From Betaproteobacteria bacterium (GTDB lineage Bacteria; Pseudomonadota; Gammaproteobacteria; Burkholderiales; SG8-39), in assembly GCA_005882235.1 (NCBI GenBank), contig VBCT01000196.1:1-6649 (forward strand): DNA of 6,649 bases, given 5' to 3'. The notes beneath the pieces are model-generated. The model was not told the origin of the DNA. It did no database searches and was given only the letters and a program-made list of their open reading frames with translations. Every line of letters starts with the position of its first letter. The stretch's first letter is position 1. Both the position numbers and the translations under genes were made by a program. Positions 6,209 to 6,649 of the stretch are shown here, piece after piece.

Positions 6209-6619
6209 TTAGACCGCGGGCTTGCTCGTAGCGAGCTTCAACTCCACGGTTTTCGCTTCGCCCGAGCGGTGTACCAGATGCCCCTCGACTATAGCGCCGA
6301 GATGCATCTCCAGGCTGTTGTAATGCACATCTCCTTTGACCCTAGAACGCGACTGGAGTTCGAGGAACTCGGCCACGTATACCGGCCCCGTGATCTCGCC
6401 GTTCACGACCAGATGCGATACGCTGATTTCCCCTTCGATACGAGCCTTTTCGCTGAGCACTAAAGTCGAGGGTTCGTCGGAAACGGCTGTTACGTTTCCG
6501 ACGACCTCGCCGTCGACACGAAGGCCTCCGGTAAAATTCACATTACCCTCGATCTTCGTGCCGACACCAATCAGGCTGTCGATGCGATTTTGCGGCTTGC
6601 TAGGCTGCTTGCGAAACAT
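6209..6619 (-). CDS. Bactofilin (polymer-forming cytoskeletal protein)
   Basis: Bactofilins polymerise without nucleotides into filaments on the inner face of the cytoplasmic membrane and act as scaffolds for cell-wall enzymes, shape or polarity. The 136-residue protein has the family layout: a short basic tail (1-11), a right-handed beta-helix core at about 13-118 made of repeating turns (IGVGTKIEGNVNFTGGLRVD at 17-36, then KARIEGEIS, VVNGEITGPVYV, SRVKGDVHYNSL and AIVEGHLV), and a short disordered C-terminus. The ATG at 6617-6619 has an AGGAAG site 4 nt upstream. No transmembrane segment is present. It lies upstream of erpA on the same strand with no evident terminator between, so readthrough into erpA is possible. 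An M23 peptidase, the usual bactofilin partner, lies two genes away on the other strand. Confidence 0.93.
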   Translation of the reverse strand: MFRKQPSKPQNRIDSLIGVGTKIEGNVNFTGGLRVDGEVVGNVTAVSDEPSTLVLSEKARIEGEISVSHLVVNGEITGPVYVAEFLELQSRSRVKGDVHYNSLEMHLGAIVEGHLVHRSGEAKTVELKLATSKPAV

Positions 6620-6649
6620 AGCGCTTCCTACCTGCTAAGAAAGGTTGAT
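6620..6649 (-). promoter_or_regulatory. Upstream region of the bactofilin gene, cut by the window edge
   Basis: These 30 bases hold the ribosome-binding site AGGAAG (6624-6629). Two minus-strand TAG triplets (6635-6637 and 6628-6630) could end an upstream gene, but too little sequence remains to say. No promoter can be recognised here. Confidence 0.5.

Noticed and set aside
5747..6463. Plus-strand reading frame (238 codons) spanning erpA and the bactofilin gene in antisense
   Set aside because: Both minus-strand genes are full length with intact family residues and good start signals. The antisense product has no family resemblance.

Overview
The window is a stretch of chromosomal housekeeping DNA from a Gram-negative proteobacterium. 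Outer-membrane proteins (a FadL-type barrel and a lipoprotein with a lipobox), high-GC codon use, and the grouping bactofilin, erpA, anmK, M23 peptidase, tyrS all point to the Betaproteobacteria, where this gene order is familiar. The assignment rests on gene order and protein character, not on a database search.

Layout from left to right. (1) Positions 1-499, minus strand: the N-terminal 166 codons of a DUF3047-type lipoprotein, cut by the window edge. (2) 601-1866, minus: a complete FadL/OmpP1-family outer-membrane transporter, with a strong hairpin terminator (535-568) behind it. (3) 1989-3209, minus: complete tyrS of the KMSKS type with a C-terminal S4 domain. (4) A 65-bp AT-rich divergent intergenic region. 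(5) 3275-4567, plus: a membrane-anchored M23 murein endopeptidase with all metal and catalytic residues. (6) 4564-5676, plus: anmK, overlapping the peptidase stop by 4 nt. (7) A 76-bp convergent gap carrying the erpA terminator. (8) 5753-6091, minus: erpA, with a near-consensus sigma70 promoter at 6116-6144. (9) 6209-6619, minus: a bactofilin. The last 30 bases hold its ribosome-binding site. No gene-free stretch exceeds 300 bases.

Functionally, three genes concern the cell wall. The M23 peptidase cuts murein cross-links, AnmK recycles the anhydro-sugar released when murein is broken down, and bactofilins are scaffolds that in several bacteria position M23 peptidases. TyrS serves translation, ErpA delivers Fe-S clusters, and FadL with the DUF3047 lipoprotein belongs to the envelope.

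I see no mobile element, CRISPR array, RNA gene or clearly new system. The most curious signal is an exact 16-nt direct repeat that brackets anmK: one copy at the very end of the peptidase gene, the other inside the erpA terminator hairpin. The largest functional unknown is the DUF3047 lipoprotein.
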